Position numbers and translations under genes: made by a program | NCBI RefSeq assembly: GCF_000091045.1 | Contig: NC_006679.1 | Coordinates: 601,781 to 659,280, forward strand | From: Cryptococcus deneoformans JEC21 | Lineage: Eukaryota > Basidiomycota > Tremellomycetes > Tremellales > Cryptococcaceae | Direction: 5' to 3' | DNA length: 57,500 nucleotides | Shown here: in pieces, positions 1-10,940 of the stretch | How the letters are laid out: every line of letters begins with the position of its first letter | Numbering within the stretch: position 1 is the first letter of the stretch | Notes under the pieces: model-generated | What the model was told of the DNA's origin: nothing | Database searches by the model: none | What the model saw: the letters and a program-made list of their open reading frames with translations, nothing else

Positions 1-647
1 TGCCGTTATACATAAAGCTATACATCGCAGAGAATGCAGCAACCCCCAGATCAAGCATTCAGTCTTTATTACCGTCCGTTCACTGTATATTGCGCCTTTT
101 TGGACATCATCTCATCGCTGGCCGCCTTCGTGCGAACGATATCTATCATAGCCACCAGATCATTTGCATGGCCGATCTATACGGACCCTATATCCCTGAT
201 CCAAATGATGGGTACATCGACGTGAGTTGTAGCTACCTAGGTTTGCCACTGCCATCTGTTTATGAAGCTGATTTTATGATGTAGAACGTACGCTATGTTG
301 GAGAAGGCATCGAACGCCTCAACAGCCACGAGGATTTCAGCCAAGTTGTAGCTTGTATACAACGCTTTTTCGCAGGTACGCTTCTTCCCGTGTTCTTCTC
401 AAAGTAGCTTCTTCTTACATCACTCATCCCACTCCATCTTCAAGAGGAAACTTCCCCTCCACAATGCCCATACGTCACCCTTTACCTGCTAGAAGAAGGT
501 CAAAAGTGCATGCAGATCAGTGACCCTGATGGATGTGGATTCCACTATCTGTATACTCTGCTGGTTATGAACTGTTTGCCACAGCCGTGTACGATGTACG
601 AGGACGATCGCATCGAGGTGTGGAGAGGGTTGGGACAGCCTGTATAA
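1..647 (+). CDS. 3' part of an unidentified protein gene
   Basis: Three exons read as one open frame. The first is open from the window edge to position 221. A 63-nt intron (GTGAGT at 222, AG at 283-284) follows, then an exon 285-375, a 117-nt intron (376-492), and a last exon ending at a TAA at 645-647. The peptide contains stretches such as CMADLYGPYIPDPNDGYID and MQISDPDGCGFHYLYTLL, and has the composition of a folded, cytosolic protein with no membrane segment. I do not recognise the family. If the second intron were retained, the frame would stop at 405-407, so the spliced form is preferred because it opens about 50 further codons. The start lies outside the window. Confidence 0.5.
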
Positions 648-1372
648 GGGATGAATGGTATTTCTTGACAATCGTGTCGCAAAAGTGAGATAGCGGTTGC
701 AATGCCCAGCTCGTTGACTGCGTCGCTGGATTCTCTTTTACTTCGATCCTTGACTGAGTGATAAATTTGCAAAGCAAACAGATGAGACAGGGACAGCGAA
801 TTTGGTCGGATAGGGGAGGCGAACGGTCATGGGATATCGGGTCGGTTTCGGTCAAAGTTGCCGCGGCGATCATGACCTCTTGTTTGAGAATGAGATAAAG
901 GTCAATAGAAAGCTGACTAAGACATGAACTTTTGGTTTATTCTCTTCCTTCTATCACCATTTTGAATTACTTATGGCTTTCCAGTTGCCATTCCACCGTG
1001 CAAATCCCTCACGCCGACGTTCATGATGTTGTGGTGGAAGAATAACAGACAATGGAACGTTAAAATGAGCCCGTCCTGGAAAGATATTCCATCACCGGCC
1101 CTCCTCGTCCTGTCATCATATATAGAGATTGACGTTGTTTGGGGCGGGCAAAGACGGTCTTCCAAGTCAGATGCATATCTACAATACGATATGCAATCGT
1201 GTGAGGATACTTCTCTATTGTTCGTCAGCGTCCTTACCAGTGATATATAGACTAAATCTACTAATCATTAAGTTGGTAAGCAGACAGGCAGGGGCCAGAG
1301 GCTGAAGACATCTTCGGCCTCCCTGATATCGAGACAGACTGGCTAGGTAACAGCCCGGGATTCGTATAAAAA
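648..1372. other. intergenic region without a convincing gene
   Basis: Downstream of the partial left-end gene. Short open frames exist on both strands (for example minus 873-565, 102 codons) but they lack recognisable domains, and I could not extend them by plausible splicing. No repeat or RNA gene was recognised. Confidence 0.4.
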
Positions 1373-1803
1373 TCAGTCATCCGCTAGGCTTTTTCGAGAC
1401 CGATATCGGAGACGTTCGCGACTTCTTTCCTCATCCACTAAGGTGCCTGTAAGTATATCCTTATCTCTGTTCGCTGGGCACTGCCTGATTCGTTACCCGA
1501 GGGAAGAAGGGTCCATAAACACAGCTCGCTTGGTCTCGTCGGTATGCTTGTGTTGTGGTCCAAGGGGCGAAGGATAGTCATATGAAGATGAGGATTGCGT
1601 TGAGGTTGTCTAGCGTCCCTTTGGTTTCCGAAGTGGGATTCAGTAGCTGATAATAGAGAGACATGGAAGTACTCTGAATGACTTACTCGTATACTCAGGA
1701 CCGGCTCCAGTTGTTGTTGAGGGGTAAAAACTAAGAACGAGCGCAAATATCTGAACGGCAAAAAAGTCCCCGCCGGCCTCTTTGCGTCTTTGGTTTGCGC
1801 CAT
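1373..1803 (-). CDS. possible small protein gene (weak)
   Basis: An ATG at 1803 in a good context (ACATCATGG) opens a frame for 39 codons to a GTAAGT donor. Below it lie further splice-like signals: AG acceptors at about 1610-1611 or closer to the donor, a GTAACG donor at 1491-1496 and a CAG acceptor at 1447-1449. Different acceptor choices give different reading frames. One of them ends in an Arg/Glu-rich tail with a TGA at 1373-1375, but that frame lacks an upstream ATG. The first exon encodes a basic, aromatic peptide and no domain is recognisable. It would be divergent from the VAC1-like gene with only about 140 bp between start codons. It may instead be a non-coding transcript or nothing at all. 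Confidence 0.25.
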
Positions 1804-1940
1804 GATGTGTTACGTAAATGTACCTTTCCCCGGCTGGCAAGAAGCAGTCGGCGTGTCATGATGGCGAGGAATTCCATCCATCGACCATTTATATTTCTTC
1901 TTTCTCTCTCTCCCGTCCCAGAAGCCATGAAAAGCCCACA

Positions 1941-4597
1941 ATGACCACCCCACCCCAGCAACCAGAACTCCCTGGACGCCGCTTCGGCTCCTTCGGTGGC
2001 TCCAGGCCTTCAGCACCACCACAACGACCGTCCTCCTCGGCGTCGAATACCTCCACATCCCCCGTGCCAACTCCATCACCCAACCTTATGCCTCCTCCAC
2101 CTCAGCGCACCCGTTCAGCATCCTCTACATCATCCAATCAGGCAAATAATGCTGCAGCATTTGATATTACCCAAGCAGCGGACAAGGCGCACCAGTGGCT
2201 TTCCAATTGGGCACCTCGAGGTGAAGGTAGAGGAAGAGAGTTTCTTATCAACGGGCTGAATGGTGTAGCGAGCGTGGCCAGTACGGTATCCAGTGGTCTC
2301 AACGCCAGGCACGAGAAGGATAGAGATGCCCACCGATCATTAAGCTTCCTAGGTCCGTCGACCTCCAGTTCTGTCTCCCCAGCTACTAGCCCCGAAGGGA
2401 GATTTCACGTGTCCACATCTCCTCCTGGACCCACCCATACTCAGTCTACCCCGCAATTTGGGGTGACACAGCAAGAGTCTTTGGTATCAAATGGTAGTCG
2501 GAAGATACTGCCTCCGGCGAATCTAGCAAGGCTTGGTCACTCAGCCACGACCAACTCGACACCGACTATCTCGTCTGGACCTAGTGCGGTTCATCAACAG
2601 AGACCTGCTACACTTCATTCAGGAAGCACAACCTCGCTACCTTCTGCTAACCATCGTTCCAGTATTCATGGGCCATCGCATCTCGGTCCTAATTCCCCAA
2701 CGCACCGACGAACCTCGTCCAGCCACTCAAATCACCGTCCATTCACGTTTGCTAATGGGTCGCATGGAATGAGCAGAAAATCATCCTCAATGTCAAAGTC
2801 TAGCTCCATGACAGGAATATCAGCGGGGCCTTACATGAGAAATGCAGGGATACCTTATAAAGTCGGATTTCAACCACAAGGAGTCAGGCGTGATAGAACA
2901 GAAGAGTATATGGAAGCCAGGAGAGCAGTGGAAGCTGACAGGGAAATTGAGGAAGGTCGATTGAGTAGACGTTGGGCTAAGGTATGGATGGTTTCGCCCA
3001 ACTTCCACAAGGATGCTTATAAAAGAAACAATCGTAGCTTGTCGATTTACATTTCAACCCAACTGTATCTCAACCAGCAGCTCCGACATTGGCCAGATCA
3101 TCATCCTCAAATTTTTCATTATCCTCATTGGGTCAGGATAGACGACGGTCTCTTCTCTCGATCGAGGGTGCCCTTGACGCAATGAAGCCAAAGGACATCT
3201 TTAAGGGTTTCAAAGCTGGCTCAGGTCCTGGAGGTGATGAAGGGCGAAAACGAGGTGAGTTTTCTCCTGGTGGATCAGCTGGGTGAAGCTTAAGCTATGC
3301 TAGCGGCCGAACAGGCTATAGTGAAGTGGGAAGATGATTCAGAGGTGCGGAAATGTCGGATATGCGCGTAGGTCGACATATTTGTAAGCATTGGCGGCCT
3401 AGCTGACTCAATGTATAGATCCTCCTTCTCCTTATCTAATCGCAAGCATCATTGCCGCCTTTGCGGTCGCATAGTCTGCTCCCTTCCCCCAACCCCCCCA
3501 GCACTTCTGGCAGTACAAATACAGCTGTTCGCCCCTGCAGATCCGAGTGCAACGTCTACTCAGACACAAGCTGGCCTGCCATCTGGTACGCGACGTGAAA
3601 AATGTTCTCTGCTGCTGGTAGCTGATTGGAAAACTGGACGGGGAGAAGAAGTGGAGGAAGGTTTTGTGGGATGGATGAGGATGGAGGATGGAGAGGGATC
3701 CGGAGAAGGCCAGGCAATTCAAAGAAGGCGGAGAAGTCAGCCTGAAGATAGAATCGGCGCTGTTAACAGCGACGACGCTTCTACGCGGAATATACCTCTG
3801 CCCCAGCAGCCAAAAGAGGTACAAGTCAAGGGTATGAGGGTTTGCAGGGAGTGCTGGGCCGTGGTCTCGTAAGTTGTCCATGTAGTCGTGCACTCCACAA
3901 CAACTAATAGGCACCTCAGACGGAAGCAAAAGATGCAAGACCGGCAGCGAGTCACAGGTTTTGCTCGTCTCTATCAAGCACTGCGCACTCTTCAAATAGA
4001 GATCGAGAATCTCACAGCTGATTTCGAAGAGCAGCTTTCTGAGCTTGTCTCATCCGCAGACCCTATCGAACCACCCGACGAGCTTCTCATCCTACATCGA
4101 CAACTCATCGCTCTATTCACTCAGTATGAACAACTCTCTAAAAGGATAAATGGCCTTCCATGTCAAGAAAATGGTTCGCAAGCTTCTGTACAGAGCGCGA
4201 TTGCTAGGAGCGCTGCCGTATTTATGACAAAGGAGATGGTTAAATTACAGGCTATACAATCGTTGCAGAAACGATCGGCAGAGGCGAAGAAGAAGGGACT
4301 GGTCATCAGTGAGACAACTTTGGGCCAGTTGGAGAAAGAGGGAATGGCGAGTGATGCCGGAAGTGATGTAGTGGAGGACGTTGCGATCATGCTACAGCCG
4401 CTCTTGGAGCAGGAAGCTCAATTGGAGTGAGTTATGGCATCGATTTCTTTGCAATAATTTGGTTAATTCTCTTGTTCAGATCATATATTGCTGATGCGAC
4501 TGCTCAACGAAAGTATGAAGATGGAAAGGCCTTGCAAAGTGCTTTGAAGGAAATTAGGGCCGAGATCGAGAGGATCACCGAAAAGGTTAGTGGTTAG
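1941..4597 (+). CDS. VAC1: Vac1/Pep7-like FYVE zinc-finger protein (rabenosyn type)
   Basis: Endosomal tethering factor that, in yeast, binds phosphatidylinositol 3-phosphate and Rab5-type GTPases for vacuolar protein sorting. Exons: 1941-2981, 3038-3254, 3304-3367, 3419-3868, 3920-4426, 4480-4597 (798 residues; the fifth could begin at 3911). Residues 1-400 are Ser/Pro-rich and probably disordered. A FYVE finger follows: CRIC at about residue 438, then RKHHCRLCG with the basic lipid-binding patch. The last CxxC pair (CREC) comes only about 120 residues later. The C-terminal 200 residues are helical and end in a segment resembling the rabenosyn Rab-binding helices (LLEQEAQLESYIADATAQRK). The ATG at 1941 was chosen over the in-frame ATG at 1818 because the upstream stretch looks like a leader and the later start has the better context. 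Confidence 0.82.
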
Positions 4598-4844
4598 TTA
4601 TCATAAATAAAGTAGAGTAAATCGCTACCGTTGTACATTATGTCCGTATATTCTGGGATTTCTCCTACTGGGGACTGAGTGCCATCTCGCATATAAGCTT
4701 TTCATCTTAGACTTCAAATTATTCTGTGTTTTTATGTCAGTATATGCAATCTTCAAATAAGTCATGTCGCAAAGTATAACATCCCTTCTCTACAGTCTTC
4801 ATTATTGCATCCCGCGTAGTTACACTTCATTCAAGTTATTCAAC

Positions 4845-6263
4845 TCAGATATAGAGCAAGCTGGAAGCAGCCTCAAGTTCGTTGTTGCCTTCTGAAGCGC
4901 TGCTCCGGTGTCCCATAGATCTAAGCACTTCCTCGTCATCTTTGGGCCAAAACGATTTGATTGTGACTGGTCCATCCAAGTCAGATTCTTCGACCAAGTG
5001 GAATCGGACATTTCGCAGATCAGCTTCACGCTCGTCACCTATCATACCCCAGTCTCTGAATGGGTTTTGTTCCGTCCCAAAAGTCTTATAGGTGGCATTC
5101 CCAATTAGATCATCAAGAGCGGAATAGTAAGGATAGAGACCTTTGCTATATGGCTTTGACGGGATCGAAAGAGCCTCGGTCAAATCGACATCCTCCCAAC
5201 GACTTTTGTTTGCGCTAGCCGCATTTGTGAGGTAAGAAGAGCGAATCCCGTTCACCATTTCCTCGGAAGGCCTGAATTCGTAAAATCCAGGGGCAGCCTT
5301 GAAAAGACTCTCGTTGATCATCGATGTGGTCGGAAGTTCCTTGCCAGTAGCCTTTTTATATGACGCCGACAGTTCTTCCAACCCAACTTTATCACTTTCG
5401 ATAGAACGAATGATTGAGTTGTTCGTGACCCGACCATTGGGGTGAGAGGATGCTACTGTTGTACCCGAAAGCTTCCAATCTTTCTGGTTCATACCGGCAT
5501 ACGGGCCAAGACTGAACCTCAATTTAGTTATCGGATCCGTCAAATAAGAGGCTTTCTTAGATCTTTCGTGAGGAATGACTTTTTCATATAAGCTCTCAAT
5601 CCTATTGCGGTCGTGAGGCTGGAAAGAGTTCAAGTAAATATCGTAAGCAGAAGGGTTTCCATCTTCGGATGACTTGCTCGCGGGCAGTATTTTGCTGTTT
5701 ACGATATTTGATATAGTATCCCTTGCCAGTCGGGAGGGGGATGAACCAGTTGTGAGTCCCATAGCGGCCATTCGTGTTCTAATGAGAGTCCCATTGATGA
5801 TAACAGATTCGGCCAGATCATCAATCCATTTCTGGGGATCGTCCTCACCAACAGCGAAGATAGATCCAACATAGACGTCAGTATCGTACGTTCCGGTTGA
5901 TGGGTTCTTGCGCGTGTCGATAGAAACGTGCTGAGCAGTCCTTTTTTTCATTACCTCGTCAAATATACTTGCCAAGAGTGAGTTTTGATACTCGTTACCC
6001 CGAGAAGTCTTGAGTTCTTCGGCCTCGGGAGTTTTCAAATTCTTCCAAGCCGAGGGGGCCACGACATCTTTCCAGACCCTTTGCATAAGGCGGTCGTAAG
6101 CTGATGCGCATGACTGGTTCTCGGAAAGATTGGAGAGAATATCATTGACATTTGAGTCAATTTCCGCTCGAGTCTTCTCGTCTATGTTGAAATTAGGAAT
6201 ATACAGGTTAGAGAGTCTGCGGGAGATGGCGTTGTCTGATGAAGCCTGTGACATGATTATCAA
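4845..6263 (-). CDS. intronless protein of unknown function, 472 residues
   Basis: A single uninterrupted frame with ATG at 6263 (a second ATG lies three codons later, at 6254). That is unusual here, because nearly every other gene in the window has introns. The protein looks soluble and mixed-charge, with no signal peptide, membrane helix or recognisable catalytic motif. It has a helical, acidic N-terminus, a central region with YDTDVYVGS and WIDDLAESVIINGT, and an acidic tail with several Ser. It converges on the VAC1-like gene with about 250 bp between stop codons. I do not recognise the family. Length and codon use argue for a real gene. It could be lineage-specific or a retrocopy, but I see no poly-A tract or target-site repeat. 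Confidence 0.72.
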   Translation of the reverse strand: MIIMSQASSDNAISRRLSNLYIPNFNIDEKTRAEIDSNVNDILSNLSENQSCASAYDRLMQRVWKDVVAPSAWKNLKTPEAEELKTSRGNEYQNSLLASIFDEVMKKRTAQHVSIDTRKNPSTGTYDTDVYVGSIFAVGEDDPQKWIDDLAESVIINGTLIRTRMAAMGLTTGSSPSRLARDTISNIVNSKILPASKSSEDGNPSAYDIYLNSFQPHDRNRIESLYEKVIPHERSKKASYLTDPITKLRFSLGPYAGMNQKDWKLSGTTVASSHPNGRVTNNSIIRSIESDKVGLEELSASYKKATGKELPTTSMINESLFKAAPGFYEFRPSEEMVNGIRSSYLTNAASANKSRWEDVDLTEALSIPSKPYSKGLYPYYSALDDLIGNATYKTFGTEQNPFRDWGMIGDEREADLRNVRFHLVEESDLDGPVTIKSFWPKDDEEVLRSMGHRSSASEGNNELEAASSLLYI

Positions 6264-7491
6264 GCCAAAGTGAAGATGTTGTTTGAACTTTGTGGAGAGG
6301 TGTTTGTGGTTACAGAAATTTGGGACGAGGGCATTCGTGAGGCCTTTTATGCCTTCCTGTTACAGAGAAAGGAAAGACTTCAACGAAGTCCATTGTCAGC
6401 GGAAAATTACGGAAGCTGGTTCGGTTATCGAAGATAATCTTCGTTCCGCAAAGGAGGATACGTAATGCAACACTGGTGGCATTAAGGAGTGATGATGCAA
6501 CAACACCGAATTCCTGGCACGTCAGTTGCTTCTTAAGCTCAGTGGACAGCAGAGATCGTCCTCCTTCCTTGTAAATGACGACAGCCTGACGACGATCATC
6601 CTTTTTGCTGCTAATTGCAGTCTGTCGCTTCTGTCGCCTCCCTTGATTGAGTGCCATTTGAGGCCCGCACCCCTATGCTTTGTGTGTTCACCGTATTCCA
6701 GCAAGGTGATCTTACAAAGGAAGAAGAATGAAGCTGCCTTTCCTACAATCACCCATAACGTTCAGTTACACTAGCACTACTAAAACCGATCATGCTCCGC
6801 CGCCGGAGCCTTACCATCATCCATCAATCCCCCTCATAATTCCGACCCTTGCCATGGGGGCTCGACGATAGCTATATATACATGCAGAGCCCTTCTTTCA
6901 AACATTAGCATGCGCAGGGAAAGAAGAAAAATATACTAAACATACTCACTAAATACGTTCATGGTTCTTCACACTAGATGACAAGTTCGAGAGGCTTCTT
7001 TAAGAATTGGAATGAGAATTAATTATGAATCAAGAGGACAAATATAAGAGAGCACTGCAAAAAATGAAGAGAGAGACCGACGGAGGAAGACCCATCGGGT
7101 TGTTGGATAAGCGAGGTACTGGGAGCAAGGCCGGAGACACAGAGATCCGATTCGGAGGGAGATAGACCGCTTATGGCGTGACTGCTTTCTTGTACATTCT
7201 ATTGTAGATTCCATCATAGTTTTTTCCCATATGTATAGACATCCCACAACACGGATCACGCGCGCGAGCTTCTGATGGTATCAGATCGATCTGATGGTTT
7301 AAAAGCTAAAAAACAGCTACTACGTAATTGCAGTTTCAGACGAGTGAAAGAAGGAATGTATAGGAACTGTTGGCGTCATGACTTTTGCGCTGTGTGCTGG
7401 CGCCGTGTGCAGCACTCGTTCCCACTCGTTCGTTACGTCGTATGTGGATGGAATACTCGCCCCTTACTCTCACTGTTGCGATCACCACAGC
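6264..7491. other. intergenic region between divergent genes
   Basis: Presumed promoter space for the orphan gene (-) and the DCR2-like gene (+). A TATATATA stretch lies near 6873-6880, followed by a pyrimidine-rich tract. A minus-strand frame 6657-6310 (115 codons) has an ATG but no recognised domain and no splice continuation that I can defend. No repeat or RNA gene was seen. Confidence 0.4.
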
Positions 7492-10279
7492 ATGCCCCAG
7501 CTGATCCCAGACTATCCAGGGCATAAGCCACCCAGGTGGCGCTGTCTACGCTCTTTTCTTCCAGTGATAGTCCTTATCCTCCTCTTCTCCTTCTTTCTCT
7601 CCTCGTACTCGCTCCTTTCACATTCAAAAAGCCCTGCAGCAAAGCAGCAAATAGGTTGGCAGTCATGGGATGTAGTCGATATGACGTCTCAGACAGAAGT
7701 AGAAGGTAACGAAGATGATGAAAATGAAACTGGGAACAGTAACGGAACGGAAACGACGTTTATCCCAAGTATACCTCTTGATAATTGGGTGAGTACAACG
7801 ATATTTTTGGTCTATCGGGTCGCTGATGTAAACTTTAGGACCCTTTAGCCATGCACTCTACTGGATGTCAGTAAGGTTTCCTCAATCTGACAGTCCATTC
7901 TGTGAAAGGTGACTGACCCATTACAAAAGTGACAGAAATCGCTGTCAAATCTTGCTACTTCCCCCCGGAAATCTTTCCATCATTCTGCGCACCTGAAACG
8001 ACTCCAGAGCTTGACAAAACAAAGGGGAAATGGGTTATCGTTGAAAAAGATTTGAACGTGAGAAGCGGTTTATGGTAGGGGCACACTTGCATTTCCCAAG
8101 TCGACTAGTGTACGTCGATCGAGACTGACATGGCCTATCAAGGTACCTCAATCTCTACTACCGCCGCACCCGACGATTGGATGCCAAGCTCATTACCGAT
8201 ATCAAAGTATTATCTCATCCCCCGGAGAATGAAGAGCAATTGTATGAGGACGGATGGGTCTTGGCTTCCGGGGATCTCCACAGCGGCGTTTGGCCCAAGC
8301 AGACTGAGATGAGACTCTGGTATAAACTGGGCTACCAGGGCTCAGATGATTGGAAAATGGAGAGCAAAAGGCGAGAAGAGGATGATGATTCAGCGATGGA
8401 TGGAGTAGCAGAAAGTTCTGAAACGGAGTCTTCTGGCGACCAGGATGAAGGCTCATCCAGTAGCGGAGAAGTTCAAGAGATCGATGAGGGATCAAAAACC
8501 ACGGGGTCATATGGAGACTTTATCAACGAAATTGATGTGCTCTACGGCGATGATGACCCATTTTTCGGTTTTGAAAGAGTGCAAGGCGGGCCTGTGTTAA
8601 AGGAAGAGAAAGGAAAGTGGGAGACAGTGGATATCACAGTACGACGTGGCAATCCAAGTGAGTCTTTCCGAACAAGATCATGATACAGACCTAAAGCTAA
8701 TGATGAGTAGGGCCTCCCCGAGCTACTGTTCCGACTTTCCACTCCGATGGAACTTTGAAGATTATGCAGAGTGAGTTCAGATGCTTCCAATCCACTGGCA
8801 TCGCTAACTACAATTCAGTTGCGGACTTGCACTATTCTGTTGGGACTGGAGAGTGCCGAGATACTGACATTGAGGGCTGTGTTGGAGATGCAAATACCGC
8901 TGCATGGCTCGCAGAAGCCTTGGATGCAGAGAACCCTGACCTGGTGGTACGCTGTCTATTTCGATAAAGAAATCCTTTTGCTGATGTCATATTCTCGCGT
9001 AGGTCTTCTCTGGCGATCAGCTCAATGGACAACGGACAAGTTATGATGCAAGATCTGTGCTTGCCAAGTTTGCAAAACCCGTCATTGAGAGAGAAATTCC
9101 GTGGTGTGCTGTGTTTGGTGAGTGAGATAGGAAGATGAGGTTCTTGGAATAGCACGGGCAAGCGAACTGATGAATATCGTCAGGCAACCATGACAGTGAG
9201 ATCTACGCCGATAGGGATTACCAAATGAAAACATTGGAAAATATGCCTTACTCCTTATCTCGAGCCGGACCTAAAAGCGTTGATGGAGTAGGCAATTGTG
9301 AGTAACCTATTCAAGGTATCTGTTGTGTGTTACGCTCGCAATCTGACTTTTATATGCTACAGACTACATCAAGCTTCACTCCAGCGATGCGTAAGTCTTT
9401 GACTGCCTTCACAATCTGCATATAATGCTGATCACATCATTTCTCAGATCAAACATGCATATCTTCACACTCTACTTCCTTGACTCCCATGCCTATCAAA
9501 AACGGACGTTACCATGGGTTAAACCCGATTATGATTACCTCAAAACGTGAGCATCGAGCATCTTAGTTAACGACCTTGCGTGCTGATTATTCGCCTATAT
9601 CAGATCTCAAATTGACTGGTACCGCAATGTGTCGTCTTCCATCAAACCGATTGAACGCCCATTCAAGCCTGACGGTGCAGACGATCTGTCCGGTATCTGG
9701 TCCCGCCGTTCTCAAGCTTCACGTTTACCTCGCGACGGCTCTCAGACTCTCGCCAAACCCAACGCAATGATGTGGTTCCATATCCCTCTTCCGGAGGCTT
9801 ACAACGACCCTGACCAGTCGTTAATGGGTGAGCTCGACGTGGGTGTTCAAATGGATGTGGCTGGCAGTTCGAAGCATAATTCAGGCTTTTTCTACAACGC
9901 CATCAAAACTACCTACGATCGCGAGGAAGCCGAGGGCTATTTTAGTAAGAAGACTGCGGAGGTTAAGGTACTGAGTCATGGCCATTGTCATAACACCGAT
10001 CGGTGCCGAAGGGTGGATGGCATTTGGTATGTTGATCATTACCTGATTCCTCTCAGTCCGCTTGAGCTAATCTTGTTTCTCAGGATGTGCTTTGACGGCG
10101 GATCATCTTTTTCAGGTTATGGTCAGCTAGGATTCGATAGGCGAGTTCGACTTTACAGGATATCAGAATACGGAGAGAAGGTGGAGACATACAAGAGATT
10201 GACAAGTGGAGAAATTATCGACGAGCAGGTGCTGGTCGGCGATGGAGCAGCAGAGGGTGTTGGCCAAGACCAGATATAA
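7492..10279 (+). CDS. DCR2: Dcr2-like calcineurin-type metallophosphoesterase, membrane-anchored
   Basis: Twelve exons: 7492-7788, 7839-7866, 7930-8074, 8143-8657, 8711-8770, 8819-8946, 9003-9117, 9184-9297, 9363-9390, 9448-9546, 9604-10026, 10084-10279, giving 715 residues in frame. A single hydrophobic helix (about residues 20-40) suggests a type II membrane protein. A long N-terminal region is followed by an acidic insert of about 60 residues. The phosphoesterase motifs come in order: DLHYSVG (metal-binding Asp/His), GDQLNGQ, GNHDSE and GHCHNTD. These match the purple-acid-phosphatase-like Dcr2/Sia1 family, for which yeast Dcr2 has reported roles in mitotic exit and in the unfolded protein response through Ire1. 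Assignment to the family is firm, but the cellular substrate here is inferred. Confidence 0.87.
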
Positions 10280-10351
10280 AGCATAGGCATAGCACTTGCT
10301 AGGTATGGTCATGAACCTGTTGTATGTACTTTGCATAGGATCGATGGCGTA

Positions 10352-10763
10352 CAGGTACCTACGGAAAATAATGTACCCCCCCCCCCCCCTTTTGATCCCG
10401 TTTTTCTACCTATACTACGTGTCGGGTAGTCCTTGGCCGCCTCATAATCCCTCTCCCCAGTTCCAACGCACATTTATCAGTGAAAACAATGTCCCGCCAG
10501 TCCCTCTTCATGTTGTTCCTGGCCCACTCTTTCCTCTATATTGTTTTGCAAGATTGCTGAATGATCTCCCACTTTTATGGGCTTCCACAATAATCCGCTT
10601 GGTAGTGGAGGTGACCTGGAGTGCCATTATGGAAAAGAATCAGACAGTTATAAGTACATGCATGAACAGTTCAAAATCATAGTTATGGGGTATAGTCAAA
10701 AAGGCGTCGCGAGATCAAAAGAAGGGGGGGGGGGCTGGGTACATTCTTTCCCGTAGGTACCAA
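10352..10763. mobile_element. MITE-like element 1 with long imperfect terminal inverted repeats
   Basis: The ends are inverted copies. The left end carries GGTACCTACGG (10354-10364) followed by a run of 14 C (10376-10389) and TTTTGATCCCG. The right end read backwards carries GGTACCTACGG (10761-10751), an 11-nt C run and TTTTGATCTCG. Similarity extends about 70 bp inward with small gaps. The dinucleotide TA flanks both sides (10350-10351 and 10764-10765), consistent with a TA target duplication. There is no transposase, only short frames inside, so it would be non-autonomous. It lies in the 3' flank of the DCR2-like gene. Confidence 0.65.
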
Positions 10764-10940
10764 TACATCGAGATATTTTTGAAACTCGGGAGAAAAATGC
10801 GGACAAGCCATTTTTACAGAACTGCGCGGGTCAAACACGGAGGATGAATCTCGCCGACATTCGTTGCGACGGAATCAATTTTGTAAGACGAGTTTCTGAA
10901 AAGCGGGGCAAAAAAAGCTGTCGGCCAAGTCCGTACTATA

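Noticed and set aside
565..873. 102-codon minus-strand frame opposite the left-end gene
   Set aside because: It overlaps the coding exon of the plus-strand gene, has no domain and no splice continuation.
1818..1940. In-frame upstream extension of the VAC1 reading frame from an ATG at 1818
   Set aside because: Sequence has leader composition (Ser/Phe-rich from CT tracts) and the ATG at 1941 has the better context. Not excluded but less likely.
6310..6657. 115-codon minus-strand frame upstream of the orphan gene
   Set aside because: It has an ATG and a plausible length but no recognisable domain, and I could not link it to the neighbouring gene by splicing.
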